DNA of 64,000 nt from Marinicella pacifica (GCF_014636635.1 NZ_BMEO01000004.1:205169-269168), one strand, 5' to 3'. Shown: positions 7,509-16,051, numbered from the stretch's first letter. Translations and numbers: made by a program. Notes: generated by a model from the sequence alone, not told the origin.

Positions 7509-7859
7509 ATGATGACAAGGGGAGTTTTGGGTTTTTGCATGAAAATAATCATCCTTTTGGTGACGTCTGTGCTTGTCAGCCTCTACGGACATTATTGGTA
7601 TGTGATGCAGAAAACCGTCGCAGTCACTGAACATAAGCAACCGCCAAAAGTAGCTGTTGAATCGCATCAAAACCCGTATTCAAAAATCATGGAAATCAAT
7701 CAGCTCTTCGATACGTTGGCTTTACAACACGCCTTTAAACAGTCCGCTCAAAACAAACAAGACGTCAAAACGGCTTCGACATACCCTTCTCAACCACTCT
7801 TTAGCAACCCTGACCTTTCTAAACAAAGCCCCCCCAAGAGCCGTTTTCTCAAGACCTAA
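7509..7859 (+). CDS. Small membrane-anchored protein of unknown function
   Basis: No family recognised. It has up to 116 residues; a second possible start is ATG 7539, which would place the hydrophobic helix ('IIILLVTSVLVSLYG') right at the N-terminus as a signal anchor. The rest is a polar, Lys/Gln/Ser-rich, probably disordered tail with no motif. Neither start has a convincing Shine-Dalgarno. An overlapping frame (7657-7902) is open too but lacks any protein-like features. Support for a real gene is its signal anchor and its position about 90 bases downstream of ECF-type promoter C. An 18-codon ORF (ATG near 7457) ends overlapping ATG 7509 and might act as a leader peptide. Confidence 0.4.
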   Translation: MMTRGVLGFCMKIIILLVTSVLVSLYGHYWYVMQKTVAVTEHKQPPKVAVESHQNPYSKIMEINQLFDTLALQHAFKQSAQNKQDVKTASTYPSQPLFSNPDLSKQSPPKSRFLKT

Positions 7860-7915
7860 AGTACACAACAAACAGGCACCCAACAAAAGAAGCCATAAAT
7901 AAAAACCACCAAGCT

Positions 7916-9340
7916 TTACAGCGCTTTCAAACCCTGAATCAACCTGCCAATGGCATCCTGGGCATCACCGTAGAGCATGCGGTTATTGTCAGCGAAGAAC
8001 AGGGCGTTTTGAATGCCGGCGAAGCCGGTGCCTTTACCGCGTTTAATAACGATGGAGTTTTTGGCTTCATCGACGTGCAGGATGGGCATGCCGTAAATCG
8101 GGCTTTGCGGATCGGTTTTCGCCACCGGATTGACCACGTCATTGGCACCAATCACCAAGGCCACATCGGTTTGATGGAATTGTGAATTAATGTCTTCCAT
8201 GTCCTCGATTAAATCATAGGGCACGCCAGCTTCAGCCAACAGCACATTCATATGCCCCGGCATGCGGCCGGCCACCGGATGAATGGCGAATTTCACATCG
8301 ACACCGCGATCGAGCAGCATTTCCGTCATTTCCCAGAGTTTGTGCTGCGCCTGGGCCACGGCCATGCCGTAACCGGGCACAATAATGACCCGATCGGCAA
8401 AGGCCATTTGGATGGCGGCGTCCTGAGCTTCGATTTCTTTCATGTCACCGGCGATGGCATCACCACTACCTGCGCCCAAGGTTTTAAACAACACCGCGGT
8501 TAATTTGCGGTTCATGGCTTTGGCCATCAGTTTGGTTAATAAGGTACCGGCAGCGCCCACCAGCATACCGGCGATAATCATGGCTTCGTTTTGCAGCACA
8601 AAACCTTCAAAGGACACCGCCAGACCGGTAAAAGCATTATAAAGGGAAATCACCACTGGCATATCCGCGCCACCAATGGGTAAAGTCATCAGCAAGCCCA
8701 ACACTAAAGACAAACCAAAGAACAGCCAGATCACCGTCGGGTTCATATCCACGGTTAGGTACATAGCCAAACCAATGGTGATTAACGCCACAACGGCATT
8801 AAAAACCTGCTGTCCGGGGAAGGCATAGCGCTTATCAATCCAACCCTGTAATTTACCAAAGGCAATCATGGAACCGGTTAACGACACACCACCAATCAAA
8901 ACACCGGCCAGAGCAAACCATAAAGTCACACCGGAAATACAATCGTGGGCATTTAAAGAAACACCGGCCTCACATGCTGTCACATGATCCATACCGTTAA
9001 ACAGGGCAATCATACCAATAAAAGCTGCCGATCCGCCTCCCATACCATTATAGAGCGCCACCATTTGCGGCATATCGGTCATCGCCACTTTACGGCCGCT
9101 GACCCAAGCCAGCACTGTCGATGATGCCAAAGCGGCTAAAATCAGCACCATATTGTGCATATCCGGCAACAAAAAGGTCACCACGGTGGCCAGCAACATG
9201 CCAATACCGGCCCAGACAATACCACCACGTGCGGTCCCCGGTTTACTCATGCGTCGCAAGCCGGTGATAAATAAAATCGCCGCCACAAAATAAGCCAGCT
9301 TAATAACCACCGGTAGGTATTCGTTAATGAAATCCATCAT
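7916..9340 (-). CDS. pntB: NAD(P) transhydrogenase subunit beta
   Basis: 474 residues, full length for PntB. Roughly residues 1-280 form the membrane domain with about nine hydrophobic helices. The C-terminal ~180 residues form the NADP(H)-binding dIII domain, recognisable by 'VIIVPGYGMAVAQAQH' and 'DVALVIGANDVVNP', with 'GTGFAGIQN' near the end. Together with PntAA and PntAB it couples hydride transfer between NADH and NADP+ to inward proton movement, supplying NADPH. The start overlaps the pntAB stop by 4 bases, so the three subunits are a tightly coupled operon. Confidence 0.96.
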   Translation of the reverse strand: MMDFINEYLPVVIKLAYFVAAILFITGLRRMSKPGTARGGIVWAGIGMLLATVVTFLLPDMHNMVLILAALASSTVLAWVSGRKVAMTDMPQMVALYNGMGGGSAAFIGMIALFNGMDHVTACEAGVSLNAHDCISGVTLWFALAGVLIGGVSLTGSMIAFGKLQGWIDKRYAFPGQQVFNAVVALITIGLAMYLTVDMNPTVIWLFFGLSLVLGLLMTLPIGGADMPVVISLYNAFTGLAVSFEGFVLQNEAMIIAGMLVGAAGTLLTKLMAKAMNRKLTAVLFKTLGAGSGDAIAGDMKEIEAQDAAIQMAFADRVIIVPGYGMAVAQAQHKLWEMTEMLLDRGVDVKFAIHPVAGRMPGHMNVLLAEAGVPYDLIEDMEDINSQFHQTDVALVIGANDVVNPVAKTDPQSPIYGMPILHVDEAKNSIVIKRGKGTGFAGIQNALFFADNNRMLYGDAQDAIGRLIQGLKAL

Positions 9341-9654
9341 GACTGATCTCCTTCATTATTGTCATCGGTCTTTTTAACCCGTGGTTTAAACATCTCCAAC
9401 ATCCGCTCGGTGACCACATAACCCCCGGCAGCATTGCCGGCCCCTAAAAAAACCGCGATAAAACCAAAGGTTTTTTCTAAGGTGGTATCAGCATGACCCA
9501 ACGCAATCATGGCACCGACCAAAACAATGCCGTGAATAAAGTTAGATCCGGACATTAAAGGCGTGTGTAACACCACCGGAACTTTTGAAATTATTTCAAA
9601 ACCTAAAATTGCGGCCAATGTAAAAATATATAAAGCAATAAAACCATCGATCAT
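9337..9654 (-). CDS. pntAB: NAD(P) transhydrogenase subunit alpha, part 2 (membrane part)
   Basis: 105 residues with about three membrane helices ('ALYIFTLAAILGFEIISKVP', 'SNFIHGIVLVGAMIALG', 'TFGFIAVFLGAGNAAGGYVVTERML'). In E. coli this segment is the C-terminal part of a single PntA; here it is a separate gene, as in many alpha- and gammaproteobacteria. It overlaps the upstream pntAA stop and the downstream pntB start by 4 bases each, consistent with coupled translation of equal amounts of subunits. Confidence 0.93.
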   Translation of the reverse strand: MIDGFIALYIFTLAAILGFEIISKVPVVLHTPLMSGSNFIHGIVLVGAMIALGHADTTLEKTFGFIAVFLGAGNAAGGYVVTERMLEMFKPRVKKTDDNNEGDQS

Positions 9655-10784
9655 GATTGCTCTCCCAAACCTTGTTTAACAGCGGCATGCACCACCTGGC
9701 CATCACGGGTCACCACCGCACCGGCCAAAATTTCATCGTCCCAATCCAGCGTAAAGTCACTTTCCTGATGCATGATGTTCAATAAATTCCAAATATTTCG
9801 GGCGTACATTTCACTGGCATGTAAAGGCACCGAGGCCGGTAAATTAACCGGACCAATCACCTTAACCTGTCCCACCATCACCGTTTCTCCGGCTTTCGTG
9901 GGTCCACAATTACCGCCACCTTCAGCCCCTAAATCGACAATCACGCTGCCGGCCTTCATATTCTCCACCATAGACTGACTGACAATTTCGGGTGCCGGTC
10001 GCCCGGGTACAGCCGCCGTGGTAATTAATACATCTACCGACTTTAAATGCTCGGCCAGGTTATCCTGTTGGGTTTGTTTTTCTTCTGCGGTCAGCTCTCT
10101 GGCATATCCGCCCTCGCCGACAGCATTCACACCCAGATCCAAAAATTTAGCACCTAAGGATTTGACCTGTTCTACCGTTTCGGGGCGGACATCATAACCG
10201 GTGACATTGGCGCCTAAACGTTTGGCTGTGGCAATCGCCTGCAATCCGGCGACACCGGCGCCAATGACCAACACCTGAGCCGGACGAATGGTACCGGCGG
10301 CAGTGGTGAGCATCGGAAAAAACCGTGGCGCTTCACTGGCCGCCAACAAGACCGCTTTATAACCGGCCACCGCAGCTTGTGATGACAGCACATCCATGGC
10401 CTGGGCACGGGTGATGCGTGGAATAAGCTCCATTGAGAAAACGGTGAGTTTATGATCTGCAGCCTGAACAAAACGCTGCTGATCTGAATAAGGAGAAACC
10501 ATGCCAATCACCACCGCACCTTGCTTAAGGTGCGGTAAATCGGTTTCATTGAGTCCATTAACCGACACCAGAATATCCGCTGCCTCAAGTACATCCGTTC
10601 GCCTTTTCGCCAGTTGACAGGTGTCTGGATAATGGCTGTCCGGGAAACCTGCCGCTAAGCCGGCTTCCGGTTCAAACAAAACCTGCCAACCCAGCGCCAG
10701 CATCTTAGCGGCGGTTTCCGGCACCACCGCCACCCGTGATTCATTGGCGGCATTTTCTTTTACAAATCCAACCGTTATGGTCAT
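9651..10784 (-). CDS. pntAA: NAD(P) transhydrogenase subunit alpha, part 1 (NAD-binding)
   Basis: About 377 residues. It is the soluble dI domain that binds NAD(H), related to alanine dehydrogenase: N-terminal 'VGFVKENAANESRVAVVPETA', Rossmann loop 'VLVIGAGVAGLQAIATAKRLGA' near residue 170, and 'YDVRPETVEQVKSLGA'. ATG 10784 is preferred over the in-frame GTG at 10796 because AGGTG lies about 9 bases before the ATG and the family N-terminus begins there. First gene of the pnt operon, divergent from the M23 peptidase gene, with about 80 bases between them. Confidence 0.94.
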   Translation of the reverse strand: MTITVGFVKENAANESRVAVVPETAAKMLALGWQVLFEPEAGLAAGFPDSHYPDTCQLAKRRTDVLEAADILVSVNGLNETDLPHLKQGAVVIGMVSPYSDQQRFVQAADHKLTVFSMELIPRITRAQAMDVLSSQAAVAGYKAVLLAASEAPRFFPMLTTAAGTIRPAQVLVIGAGVAGLQAIATAKRLGANVTGYDVRPETVEQVKSLGAKFLDLGVNAVGEGGYARELTAEEKQTQQDNLAEHLKSVDVLITTAAVPGRPAPEIVSQSMVENMKAGSVIVDLGAEGGGNCGPTKAGETVMVGQVKVIGPVNLPASVPLHASEMYARNIWNLLNIMHQESDFTLDWDDEILAGAVVTRDGQVVHAAVKQGLGEQS

Positions 10785-10862
10785 AATGGTGTTCACCTGT
10801 TTAGCCTGTAACGGTTCAACAGTATAGCAAAAAATCCTTAACTACTTTTTAACTTTTTATAG

Positions 10863-11795
10863 ATGCAACAGACTTTTTTCAAAACATTTATACTGGCCTT
10901 TGTGATTGGATTAATTACCACTACACCGGTCATCGCCAAGAAATTCTACAAGCATGTGGATGCAGACGGCATTGTTCACTACAGTGATAAAAAACCTGTG
11001 GCCACTGACGATTATGAAAGCTGGCAGGTAAAGGTCGAAGACAGCCAAGGAAAAGCCTCTGTGGTTAACCGCGGCACCGATCGCATGCCTTTACTGTATG
11101 CCGTGAATCCATACCATGGCCCGATTTCGGTACGACTGGCAATGACTAAAGCCGTCAATGCCCGAAGCGATCCGCCATGGCCGAAAATCTATGATGTACC
11201 GGCTTCTACCGATTATTACCTGGGTACGATTGAAGCCATCCGGGACAACAAAAGCTGGTCCTATGCTTATCAATATTCTTATCGACCGGGTCAAAACAAC
11301 CCCGCTTATGATGCTGATTATGCCTACCGCTTACCCTATCGCGCGGTGGGTGATGCCTTTATCTCCCAGGGCTTTTCCGGTACATTCAGTCACTTCGATG
11401 AACAAAATAAATACGCCATTGATATCCCCTTGGCCGAGGGTACCGATGTGGTCGCAGCCCGTGGCGGCGTGGTTATGGATTACGCGGAAGACTTTATCAA
11501 AGGTGGCGCCGATGAAAAAAATCTATTTCGCAATAACTTTGTCCGCATTGCCCACGATGACGGCAGCATGGGTTTGTATGCCCACTTAAAACTCGAATCG
11601 GTGGTGGTGGGTAACGGCCAGCGGGTCAAAGCCGGGCAAAAACTGGCCGAATCCGGCGATACCGGATTTTCCACCGGCCCACATTTGCATTTCGCCATAC
11701 AAATTAATCAAAACCACAATCTGATTTCCGTGCCGTTTAACCTGCAATACCCCAACGGCGAGATTAAGCAACCGATGCCGGGTTGGCTCGATTAA
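10863..11795 (+). CDS. Exported M23-family metallopeptidase with N-terminal DUF4124
   Basis: 310 residues. A signal peptide ends at about 'PVIA-KK' (residue 25). A DUF4124 segment follows directly ('FYKHVDADGIVHYSDKKP'), and the C-terminal half is a LytM/M23 domain. The zinc motif HxH is present in 'TGFSTGPHLHFAIQ', and a conserved Asp lies in 'YAIDIPLAEGTDV'. The canonical first-ligand His four residues before that Asp is not there; a His lies ten residues before it, so the Zn site should be checked. The likely role is cutting peptidoglycan cross-links in the periplasm. Immediately after the stop lies copy 1 of a repeat element. Confidence 0.88.
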   Translation: MQQTFFKTFILAFVIGLITTTPVIAKKFYKHVDADGIVHYSDKKPVATDDYESWQVKVEDSQGKASVVNRGTDRMPLLYAVNPYHGPISVRLAMTKAVNARSDPPWPKIYDVPASTDYYLGTIEAIRDNKSWSYAYQYSYRPGQNNPAYDADYAYRLPYRAVGDAFISQGFSGTFSHFDEQNKYAIDIPLAEGTDVVAARGGVVMDYAEDFIKGGADEKNLFRNNFVRIAHDDGSMGLYAHLKLESVVVGNGQRVKAGQKLAESGDTGFSTGPHLHFAIQINQNHNLISVPFNLQYPNGEIKQPMPGWLD

Positions 11796-11798
11796 ACG

Positions 11799-11846
11799 TG
11801 CCGTCGCAGGACGGCATCCAGTGTCTTTCAGGACAGACTCAAAAAA
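11799..11846 (+). repeat. Intergenic palindromic repeat, copy 1
   Basis: It begins with hairpin TGCCGTC-GCAG-GACGGCA, then CATCCAG and a diverging Cys/Thr-codon-like tail ending in an A-run. Its first 23 bases are identical to copies at 19268 and 19930, all in the same orientation and all just after a gene stop. REP-like; the A-run rather than a U-run follows, so terminator function on this strand is not obvious. Confidence 0.75.
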
Positions 11847-11889
11847 GAAAAAACCAGTTTTCATTGTGTAATATTTAAAAACTGCGTCT

Positions 11890-12360
11890 TTACTTAAAAT
11901 CATCATCACTAATGGGCACATGTGATGTGCGTTTTTTCTGTTGCATGGAAAAACTGGTATTCACTGAGCGGATTGATGGCAACATCAAAATTTTATCGTA
12001 AATCAAGAGGTTGTAAGACTTCATATCCCGGGTGACGATTTTTAACAGATAATCATATTCACCACTGGTGGCATGGCATTCAAGGATTTCCGGCCATTGC
12101 TGAATGCCGCGATCAAAGCGCTGTACCGTTTCCGGATGGTGATTGTCCAGGGTAATCTGTGCAAAGGCGGTGATGTTTAAGCCCACTTTTTCCTGATCCA
12201 CAATGGCGGTGTAACCTTTGATTAAACCGGATTTTTGCAAGGCATCAACCCGCCGCCAACACGGTGCCTGGGATAAAGCCACTTTTTGTGCCAGGTCTTT
12301 ATTCGAAATGCGCCCTTCAGACTGCAGGACTTTTAAAATATCTCTGTCGTATTTATCCAT
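11890..12360 (-). CDS. Lrp/AsnC-family transcriptional regulator, probably of the adjacent BCKDH genes
   Basis: 156 residues, typical for the family. The N-terminal helix-turn-helix covers residues ~4-60 ('DILKVLQSEGRISNKDLAQ', 'LSQAPCWRRVDALQKSGLI'), and a C-terminal RAM ligand-binding domain follows ('ITAFAQITLDNHHPETVQRF', 'GEYDYLLKIVTRDMKSYN'). It is transcribed divergently from the branched-chain oxoacid dehydrogenase genes, the same arrangement as BkdR in Pseudomonas. That suggests activation of the E1/E2 operon in response to branched-chain amino acids. An inverted repeat in the shared intergenic region is a candidate operator. Confidence 0.9.
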   Translation of the reverse strand: MDKYDRDILKVLQSEGRISNKDLAQKVALSQAPCWRRVDALQKSGLIKGYTAIVDQEKVGLNITAFAQITLDNHHPETVQRFDRGIQQWPEILECHATSGEYDYLLKIVTRDMKSYNLLIYDKILMLPSIRSVNTSFSMQQKKRTSHVPISDDDFK

Positions 12361-12406
12361 AAAATGAAATTATATTTCTTTATTAGTTATTTTATTGGGT
12401 GAAATA

Positions 12407-12439
12407 TGCTTATTTAATCCCATTGGCGCAAAATAAGCA
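12407..12439. promoter_or_regulatory. Inverted repeat, candidate Lrp-type operator
   Basis: TGCTTATTT (12407-12415) and AAATAAGCA (12431-12439) are perfect 9-bp inverted arms 15 bases apart in the AT-rich region between the regulator and the E1 gene. Lrp-family proteins bind loose AT-rich palindromes, so binding by the 11890 regulator is plausible. Confidence 0.5.
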
Positions 12440-12510
12440 AACATATTTGGTGGCGATTAAGAGATAATAATTACTTTCGATAACCGCCTGGATTCACCTT
12501 TTTTAAACTT

Positions 12511-14598
12511 ATGCAAGCACAACAAAAACAAACACAAACGAACATCGACTGGTTGCACACTGCCAGAACTTTACTCACCTCACGCGCCCTGGATGATCTG
12601 GAAGAATACGATTTGGTGAAACAAAAGAAAGTGCTGTATCAGTTTTCCGCGCGCGGACACGACATGGCACAAATTTTACTGGCACAAATTCTCACCGCGA
12701 AAAAAGACGCCGTCTCGGGTTATTACCGCTCGCGGCCGCTGTTACTGTCCATGGGCATTAGTGTAGAACAATGTCTGCAGGCCAGTATGATGCGCCAGGG
12801 CGGTTTTTCCGATGGGCGGGATATCGGCGTGGTGTTTAACCAACCCAATCACCAGGGCGCCTGCGTGTTACCGATGTCGGGCGGTGTCGGTGCACAGTAC
12901 ACGCCCATTGCCGGCTGGGCGCAGGCGATTGAATACCACCGCAATCATTTGAATAACAGCGATTGGAATGATGCCATCGGGCTGGTTTTAGGCGGTGACG
13001 GCTCGGTGGCCACCAATGGTTTTTGGTCGGCCTTAACCATGGCCACCACCTTATCCCTGCCGATGTTTTTTTATATTGAGGATAACGGTTATGGTATTTC
13101 AGTACCTTCCAGCTTTCAAACACCCGGTGGCAATATTGTTAGTAACCTGGAAAGCTTTAAAGGCATTAAATTATTTTCCGGTGACGGCACCCAGCCACAA
13201 GTGGCCGCTGATTTAATCCAACAGAGCAACGACTATATCCGAACAGAGCGTAAACCAGCCTTATTGCGTCTGACCGTACCCCGTTTGAACGGCCACTCTG
13301 CACAAGACACGCAAGGCTATAAAAGTGAGGAGCGCCTTACATTTGAACAACAGCATGACCCATTGCCCAAGCTCAAAGCTTATTTACACAAACAGAACAT
13401 ATTAACCGCAGATGCATGGGATAAAATGGCACAAGAAACCAAAGACGCCGTTTATAAAACCTACCAAAAAGTGGATCAACAAGCCCATGCAGACCCCAAA
13501 ACCATTACCCGCCATGCCTTTAGCGAACAAGATGAGCACGGCAATGAAGCGCTGCAACAACAAGGCGGTATTCATTTAAATAAACCCACCTTTCCGCCAA
13601 GCAGTGAAGAGGTGGTGGCCGAGTCCGGCCGTGCCAATATGGTGACTGCGATTCGTCGCACCTTAGATTATGAACTGACCCATAACGATAAAATGCTGGT
13701 GTTCGGTGAAGATGTCGGAGCCAAAGGCGGTGTTCACGCCGTGACACTGGGTTTACAGGACAAGCATGGCGAACAACGGGTGTTTGATACCTCATTGTCA
13801 GAAGAAGGTATTATCGGACGTTCTGTGGGTATGGCCCTGGCCGGTTTATTACCGGTTCCGGAAATCCAATTCAGAAAATACGCCGATCCGGCCGAAGAAC
13901 AACTCAATGACACCGGCACCATGCGCTGGCGCACCAATAACCGCTTTGCCGCACCCATGGTGGTGCGCATGGCCGGTGGCTATTTTGGTTGTGGCGATCC
14001 CTGGCATTCACAATGCGCTGAGGTCAAATGGGTCCACGCCATCGGCTGGCAGGTGGCCATGCCATCCAACGCCGAAGATGCGGTGGGTTTATTGCGTTAT
14101 GCTTTACGCGATAATAACCCGACGATTTTCTTTGAGCACCGCAAAATGCTCGATCACAGTTGGGCGCGACGACCATATCCGGGCGATCAATACATGATTC
14201 CGTTCGGCAAGGCCAAAACCATCACATCAGGTGACCGTTTAACCATCGTCAGTTGGGGCGGCATGGTGCATATGTGCCAAAGCGCCATAGAGCAAACCGG
14301 CATCAATGCCGAGCTCATTGATTTGCGCACCTTGCGGCCCTGGGATAAACAAGCGGTGTTAGACTCAGTCAAAAAGACAGGCCGCTGCCTGATTGTGCAT
14401 GAAGACAACATCTCCGCCGGTTTTGGTGCAGAGATAGCCGCGGTGCTGGCTAAAGAGGCCTTTTTCTACTTAGATGCACCGATTGAACGGTTAGCGACCG
14501 CCGACATTGGCAACCCCCATGATCCGCAATTAATGGCCGCAGCCTTACCCAATACCGACACCATTGCCGAAAAAATCATTGAATTGGATAAAATATGA
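12511..14598 (+). CDS. Branched-chain 2-oxoacid dehydrogenase E1, fused alpha-beta
   Basis: 695 residues holding both E1 chains in one polypeptide. The alpha part (~residues 1-340) has the thiamine-diphosphate motif 'GDGSVATNGFWSAL...IEDNGYGIS'. The beta part (~residues 375-695) has 'VFGEDVGAKGGVH', 'DTSLSEEGIIGRSVGMA' and 'HEDNISAGFGAEI'. Residues ~340-375 are a linker. It decarboxylates branched-chain 2-oxoacids from valine, leucine and isoleucine and passes the acyl group to the E2 lipoyl arm. Fused E1 of this type occurs in Xanthomonadales and Bacteroidetes, whereas Pseudomonas has two genes. Its stop overlaps the E2 start (ATGA). No good Shine-Dalgarno precedes ATG 12511. Confidence 0.9.
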   Translation: MQAQQKQTQTNIDWLHTARTLLTSRALDDLEEYDLVKQKKVLYQFSARGHDMAQILLAQILTAKKDAVSGYYRSRPLLLSMGISVEQCLQASMMRQGGFSDGRDIGVVFNQPNHQGACVLPMSGGVGAQYTPIAGWAQAIEYHRNHLNNSDWNDAIGLVLGGDGSVATNGFWSALTMATTLSLPMFFYIEDNGYGISVPSSFQTPGGNIVSNLESFKGIKLFSGDGTQPQVAADLIQQSNDYIRTERKPALLRLTVPRLNGHSAQDTQGYKSEERLTFEQQHDPLPKLKAYLHKQNILTADAWDKMAQETKDAVYKTYQKVDQQAHADPKTITRHAFSEQDEHGNEALQQQGGIHLNKPTFPPSSEEVVAESGRANMVTAIRRTLDYELTHNDKMLVFGEDVGAKGGVHAVTLGLQDKHGEQRVFDTSLSEEGIIGRSVGMALAGLLPVPEIQFRKYADPAEEQLNDTGTMRWRTNNRFAAPMVVRMAGGYFGCGDPWHSQCAEVKWVHAIGWQVAMPSNAEDAVGLLRYALRDNNPTIFFEHRKMLDHSWARRPYPGDQYMIPFGKAKTITSGDRLTIVSWGGMVHMCQSAIEQTGINAELIDLRTLRPWDKQAVLDSVKKTGRCLIVHEDNISAGFGAEIAAVLAKEAFFYLDAPIERLATADIGNPHDPQLMAAALPNTDTIAEKIIELDKI

Positions 14599-15809
14599 GC
14601 AAAACAGTTGACATTACATTAGAAGAAGCGCAAACTGAAGGCACCACAGCCACCGTGGCAGAATGGCTGAAACAAGTCGGAGACCGGGTTTGCAAAGATG
14701 AACCCATCATTGAACTCGAAACCGACAAGGTGATGATGGAAGTCGTCGCACCTGCTGATGGCGTTTTAACCGCCATTCATGTTGAAGTGGGTGAAACCGC
14801 CACAGAACAAAAAATTCTGGGAACTATTGACACCGAAGCAGAGTCAAAGCCTGAGAACGAAGAACGTAAAACCAAAGAAAAATCTGCTCCAAAAGATAAA
14901 CAACACAGTTTATCGCAAAAAAACACGCCGGCTGCGGGGCCCTTAGATCATCCCCCCTCTAAGTTCAAGAGTCCCGCAGTTCGGCGTCTTTTATCACAAC
15001 ACGACCTCAACCCTGAATCCATACCTGGTACCGGCAAAAACAACCGCCTCACCAGCCGAGACATTAAAGCTTATCTTGATCAGGTTGAATCAGACAGCAC
15101 CTCCTCGTCCGATGACAGCCAATTTATCAAGCACACCCCGATGCGGCGCAAGATTGCCGAGCATATGCAGCACAGCTTACAAACTGCACCGCATGTCACC
15201 GCCGTTTTTGATGTCGATCTAAGCCGTATCATAGCGCACCGAACACAACATAAAAAATCTTATGAACAACGTGGCATAAAACTAACTTTTACCGCCTATT
15301 TTATTGCCGCCACCGTTTCAGCCCTTCGACACCAGCCCAAAATCAACGCCCGTTTCCACGAAGATGGTTTAGAAGTTTTTAATCACATGAACATTGGTAT
15401 TGGCACGGCACTGGGTGATGACGGTCTTATCGTGCCGGTGTTAAAGCACTGCGAGCATAAAAATGTAGAACAAATCGCACAAGGCCTGACCGAAATGACC
15501 GACAAAGCCCGCACCGGCGAACTGAAACAATCTGATGTCCAGGGCGGTACTTTTACCATTTCCAATCACGGCGTGTCCGGCTCCCTGGTGGCCACACCGA
15601 TCATTATCAACCAACCTCAGGTGGCGATTTTAGGCTTAGGGAAAATTGAAAAAAGACCGGTGGTCAAAACAATTGACGGCGAAGATGCACTGGTGATTAA
15701 ACCCATGTGCTACGTCAGCCTGACCATCGACCACCGCGCCCTGGATGCTTATCACACCAATGACTTTCTCAGTCACTTTAAAGATTTTATAGAAAACTGG
15801 GAAGCTTAA
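14595..15809 (+). CDS. bkdB: 2-oxoacid dehydrogenase E2 (dihydrolipoyl acyltransferase)
   Basis: 404 residues in standard E2 order: lipoyl domain (~1-76, lipoylated Lys45 in 'ELETDKVMMEV'), an acidic Lys/Glu-rich linker, the peripheral subunit-binding domain (~120-160, 'PAVRRLLSQHDLNPESIPGTG'), a second linker, then the catalytic acyltransferase domain. The active-site His lies in 'LTIDHRALDAYHTNDFL'; the usual HxxxDG has Ala-Tyr after the Asp, as in several branched-chain E2s. Translation is coupled to the fused E1. No E3 gene is adjacent, so dihydrolipoamide dehydrogenase must come from elsewhere. Substrate class is inferred from E1 and the Lrp regulator. Confidence 0.9.
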   Translation: MSKTVDITLEEAQTEGTTATVAEWLKQVGDRVCKDEPIIELETDKVMMEVVAPADGVLTAIHVEVGETATEQKILGTIDTEAESKPENEERKTKEKSAPKDKQHSLSQKNTPAAGPLDHPPSKFKSPAVRRLLSQHDLNPESIPGTGKNNRLTSRDIKAYLDQVESDSTSSSDDSQFIKHTPMRRKIAEHMQHSLQTAPHVTAVFDVDLSRIIAHRTQHKKSYEQRGIKLTFTAYFIAATVSALRHQPKINARFHEDGLEVFNHMNIGIGTALGDDGLIVPVLKHCEHKNVEQIAQGLTEMTDKARTGELKQSDVQGGTFTISNHGVSGSLVATPIIINQPQVAILGLGKIEKRPVVKTIDGEDALVIKPMCYVSLTIDHRALDAYHTNDFLSHFKDFIENWEA

Positions 15810-15923
15810 CTCTCGTTTTTTAGTTATTTTACAAAAATTTGTTTAGCTACTTTTCATCATTTAAACTAATTCAAAGGATCTTTCTTGTATTGTATTGATA
15901 TGCTGTACTCTCAAATTGACAAA

Positions 15924-15953
15924 TTGAAAATTAATATTTTATTATGGTATAAT
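15924..15953 (+). promoter_or_regulatory. Sigma-70-type promoter for the NYN gene leader
   Basis: TTGAAA (15924-15929), 18 bases, TATAAT (15948-15953, full consensus). The predicted start near 15960 gives a leader of about 110 bases ahead of ATG 16071. The leader contains a hairpin AGTCAA-TTTC-TTGACT (15964-15979) and the branched structure described next. Confidence 0.65.
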
Positions 15954-15993
15954 CGCAATATGTAGTCAATTTCTTGACTCAACCGAAAAATCA

Positions 15994-16051
15994 GGTCTGT
16001 ATGTGCGTTTCTTATCCAAGAAGTGCATAGCACTCACGCACATACCAGGCC
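15994..16051 (+). ncRNA. Structured leader RNA with three-way junction upstream of the NYN gene
   Basis: The closing stem pairs 15994-16008 with 16036-16051 (14 Watson-Crick pairs, one G-U and a single bulged C16046). Inside it lie two hairpins: TTCTT-ATCC-AAGAA (16009-16022) and GTGC-ATA-GCAC (16023-16033). No sequence family is recognised. It lies 20 bases before the NYN start codon, which lacks a Shine-Dalgarno. It may be a cis-regulatory element, a substrate of the NYN nuclease, or an independent small RNA. Confidence 0.6.

Noticed and set aside
7657..7902. Second ORF overlapping the small anchored protein
   Set aside because: No hydrophobic or domain-like sequence, no ribosome site; the competing frame has a clear signal anchor and sits behind an ECF-type promoter.
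8252..8642. Plus-strand ORFs antisense to pntB and similar shadows elsewhere (for example within mnmG, putA, ctaC)
   Set aside because: Antisense or out-of-frame to long conserved genes, no ribosome sites, composition set by the codon pattern of the real gene.
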